The notes beneath the pieces are model-generated. The model searched no databases, was not told the origin of the DNA, and saw only the letters and a list, made by a program, of their open reading frames with translations. A stretch of DNA of 64,000 nucleotides, taken from positions 1 to 64,000 of the forward strand of contig CBDICS010000103.1 of NCBI GenBank assembly GCA_965277415.1. The letters are read 5' to 3'. This document shows positions 61,631 to 64,000 of the stretch, piece by piece (position 1 is the stretch's first letter; every line of letters starts with the position of its first letter). The DNA comes from JAHDHW01 sp965277415. Its GTDB lineage: Bacteria; Bacteroidota; Bacteroidia; Chitinophagales; Saprospiraceae. The position numbers and the translations under genes were made by a program.

Positions 61631-62551
61631 TTAGTTTATTGTATATCCTACAAAAAGACCCATAAATGCTTTTTTGTTATAAATCCACTCATAGCTATCT
61701 TTCCTATTTAATCTTTCAACTCCTAATCCAATTCCTATATTGAAATTATTTATTTCTTTAAATACCACTGCTCCTAGTATAATTCCTAATCTATTTTTTT
61801 CAATTTCTAATTCTTTTAAAGTATTACTATTATTTAATTTTATAGAAGAAAAGCTTATATATGGTCCAATTGCTATTCCTCTTTTTTTCAACTTCCCATT
61901 TTTATATTTATGATTTGTTGAGTTAAACCCTAAAAATAGACCAATATTATTGAATTGAAATTCTGCTGTTGATATACTGTCTACTTTTGAATTAAATCTA
62001 ATTTTCGCTGGTGTACCTATTATCTTAAAGCTAACGCCTAAACTTTCATATTTAAATGATTCCTCATCACTAAGTTTATAATATAAATTTTTATCCGTAG
62101 GGTGTACATATTCTTTTGTTTTTGGTCTTTGTTTGTTTTGTCGATTATCTTCTAGTTGATATATTAATATTCTGTCTTTATTAAATTCTAATTGTGCTTT
62201 TATATCATAAGATAATTTTTTTTTCAGTTCTAAAATTCTATCTTCAACTAATGTGTCTCCTTGAGAAATACTATATGTTGTTACCTTATAATTTAGTGTA
62301 TCCTTCCCGTAATTATCCTCTCTAAATACATAATCACCGATTTCAATAATTTCAGTCTTGATACCATTGTAATTTTCTATATGTGATTTTTTATATGGTT
62401 TTAAGTTTAAATTCCCATTAATTTCAGTTGTGTGTAGAAATTGGCCTTTTCTTATCAAATACTTTCTTTCATCTTTGTCTTGGCTATACAAATTGGTAGT
62501 TGTAATAATTATTAAAGTTAGAACCCCAAAGAATAAGTTTCGTTTTAACAT
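61631..62551 (-). CDS. Exported protein, probable outer-membrane barrel
   Basis: A 306-residue protein with a signal peptide (RNLFFGVLTLIIITTTNLYSQ) and a C-terminal region of alternating strands (FNNIGLFLGFNSTN, KRGIAIGPYISFSSI, NIGIGLGVERL) ending MGLFVGYTIN, typical of small outer-membrane barrels. The N-terminal half has no known domain. Strongly AT-rich. It lies in the decayed region; function unknown. Confidence 0.6.
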   Translation of the reverse strand: MLKRNLFFGVLTLIIITTTNLYSQDKDERKYLIRKGQFLHTTEINGNLNLKPYKKSHIENYNGIKTEIIEIGDYVFREDNYGKDTLNYKVTTYSISQGDTLVEDRILELKKKLSYDIKAQLEFNKDRILIYQLEDNRQNKQRPKTKEYVHPTDKNLYYKLSDEESFKYESLGVSFKIIGTPAKIRFNSKVDSISTAEFQFNNIGLFLGFNSTNHKYKNGKLKKRGIAIGPYISFSSIKLNNSNTLKELEIEKNRLGIILGAVVFKEINNFNIGIGLGVERLNRKDSYEWIYNKKAFMGLFVGYTIN

Positions 62552-62650
62552 AAGCCTTAATATTTTAGTTATTTTATTGTTTAATCTACAGAAAAAAATA
62601 AGCTCCTACTTCCTTATCAAACATTTCTTTTTTGACACTCATAAATATTA

Positions 62651-64000
62651 TTATTTCCACCCACGTCTATTCTCTTCTAAAGATTGCTGCTTAGCAAGCA
62701 TAGCTTTTTTGAGCTGCTCTGCTCGGAGAGGATGTTTTTTAATTAAATTGTGTGATTCATTGTCCAGTTTTAGATTAGTGAGTTGAGGTTTTAGCTTTTT
62801 CGCCGGACCAAAATCACCTATCATATTTACATGGATACCATTCCCACCTTCATGATATTTAAAAAGTGTATCTCTTACACCTACAATATCTCCTGTCAAA
62901 GCTGAATTATAGAAAATATGCTGATGTGGACTATTTCCATTTTCAGTAATAACAGACAGCATACTTTTACCATCCATCATTCGGTCAGATGGTGCTTCAA
63001 CGTCTAATAAATCTAAGATGGTTGGAAAAATATCTAATTGTGTCGCCAGAGCATCCGTAACTTTTGGCGCTTTGACAAAAGCTTTTCCATAAATAATCAT
63101 TGGTACTCTTTGACCCCCTTCAAAGGTCAATTGCTTGCGTCCTCGCAAATTACCGACACTTCCGTTTACATCTCCGCCATTGTCAGAAGTGATAAGTATT
63201 AGCGTATTATTTGTTAGTTGTAATTCTTCCAATGCTGCCATGAGTTGCCCCATACTCCAATCCAAATCTTCAATAACATCTCCGTATAAACCTCCTTCTG
63301 ATTTTCCTTTCTGTCGTTCTGAACTAAAATGAGGGACATGAGGCATAGAATGAGGTAGGTATAAAAAGAAGGGATTGTTTTTATTTTTTGTGATAAAATC
63401 AATGGCTTCTTGAGTGAAGTTTTCAGTCAGTTTGCTTTGGTCGGTAGGTTTGCCCTTGATGGCTTGTTCGCTATCCGTGTAAGCAAAAGGGAAGGAAGCA
63501 TCTACTAGCTCTTTTTCGTCCTGTTCTACAATTTCATTATTTCTATAAATATGAAATGGCAACATGTCATTACTATATCGAGCCCCATAAAAATAATCGA
63601 ACCCAAAATCATTTGGTAAGTGTCCATCTATATCTCCCAAATGCCATTTGCCAATCAATGCAGTTGCGTAACCATTGGCTTTTAGCACTTCCGAAATCAG
63701 GATTTCATCTCGTGGTACTTCATTCTTAAAGTTCTGTAACTTTCTCAAATCTGCAATAGGATGGTCGGAAGGAAAATATACATGGTCACTAGCATAAGCT
63801 CGTTTTGGATAACGTCCCGTCAATAAACCAACTCTCGAAGGTGAACATACAGGTGAACTGGAATAAAAATCAGTCATGCGAATACCATTTGCCGCAAGGC
63901 TATCCATTACTGGAGTTTTAATCAATTGGTTGCCATAACAACTCAAATCCCCATAGCCCATATCATCGAAATTTACTATTATGATATTGGGAAGGTCTGT
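62651..64000 (-). CDS. Type I sulfatase, N-terminus outside window
   Basis: A sulfatase of at least 450 residues, open to the right edge: the frame reads PNIIIVNFDDMGYGDLSCYG, whose Asp pair binds calcium. The maturation motif CSPSR (SPVCSPSRVGLLTGRYP) supplies the formylglycine. Other blocks: IGKWHLGD, LPHSMPHVP, LILITSDNGGD, RGRKQLTFEGGQRVPMIIYG and the end SLEENRRGWK. It probably removes sulfate from marine polysaccharides; an arylsulfatase A-like member. The signal peptide would be upstream of 64000. Confidence 0.93.
   Translation of the reverse strand, partial: TDLPNIIIVNFDDMGYGDLSCYGNQLIKTPVMDSLAANGIRMTDFYSSSPVCSPSRVGLLTGRYPKRAYASDHVYFPSDHPIADLRKLQNFKNEVPRDEILISEVLKANGYATALIGKWHLGDIDGHLPNDFGFDYFYGARYSNDMLPFHIYRNNEIVEQDEKELVDASFPFAYTDSEQAIKGKPTDQSKLTENFTQEAIDFITKNKNNPFFLYLPHSMPHVPHFSSERQKGKSEGGLYGDVIEDLDWSMGQLMAALEELQLTNNTLILITSDNGGDVNGSVGNLRGRKQLTFEGGQRVPMIIYGKAFVKAPKVTDALATQLDIFPTILDLLDVEAPSDRMMDGKSMLSVITENGNSPHQHIFYNSALTGDIVGVRDTLFKYHEGGNGIHVNMIGDFGPAKKLKPQLTNLKLDNESHNLIKKHPLRAEQLKKAMLAKQQSLEENRRGWK

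Overview
The window reads as an AT-rich chromosome segment from the phylum Bacteroidota, most likely a marine-type member of the Saprospiria. Evidence is the type IX secretion C-terminal tail, the Bacteroidota promoter element TAnnTTTG instead of an E. coli -10, the scarcity of Shine-Dalgarno sites, the Bacteroidota gene order rplM-rpsI-rpsB-tsf-pyrH, the GYDIA-type GHMP kinase and the HU/TPR/31-residue protein/RNase G cluster. The genus assignment is inference.

Layout. 1-10850: right part of a Bacteroidota type VI secretion system (VgrG, PAAR-like DUF4280 protein, AHH nuclease effector, two Imm11-like immunity genes, two unknown genes, TssE, TssF, TssG, ClpV). 10939-20040: sugar porter and a Planctomycete-type operon (PSD1/cytochrome, DUF1501, DUF2231/cytochrome/LRR, NHL propeller). 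20111-31951: envelope and housekeeping genes (DUF2851, transglutaminase, MMPL exporter, OmpA-like protein, RNase HII, MBL hydrolase, large TolB/BamA-like protein). 32074-37230: RF1, an ECF sigma factor with a small anti-sigma-like protein, an HD protein, HtrA. 37451-41893: ComF and the ribosomal protein/EF-Ts/UMP kinase group. 42269-46358: isoprenoid genes (IDI-2, HMG-CoA reductase, GYDIA kinase) and a ferredoxin reductase. 46532-57268: Nfu, KptA, inositol phosphatase, MacB-type permease, ApaG, Gmk, YicC, HU, TPR, 31-residue basic protein, RNase G, PfkB kinase. 57375-64000: tRNA-Asn with a broken integrase beside it, then a decayed accessory region with truncated and frameshifted genes, a candidate structured RNA and hairpins, ending in a sulfatase that runs off the window.

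The most unusual content is non-coding. Six intergenic palindromes of 159-163 bp (plus one internally deleted copy and solo ends) share a fixed three-tier design. The stem sequences differ between subfamilies but stay self-complementary, while two facing unpaired loops (GACGA and GAAGT) and their spacing are constant. The second is a probable 250-nt structured RNA at about 59027-59275 with a promoter, a multi-helix fold and a terminator. Its 5' end is perfectly complementary over 13 nt to the loop of a separate hairpin about 560 bp away. Neither matches anything I can name.
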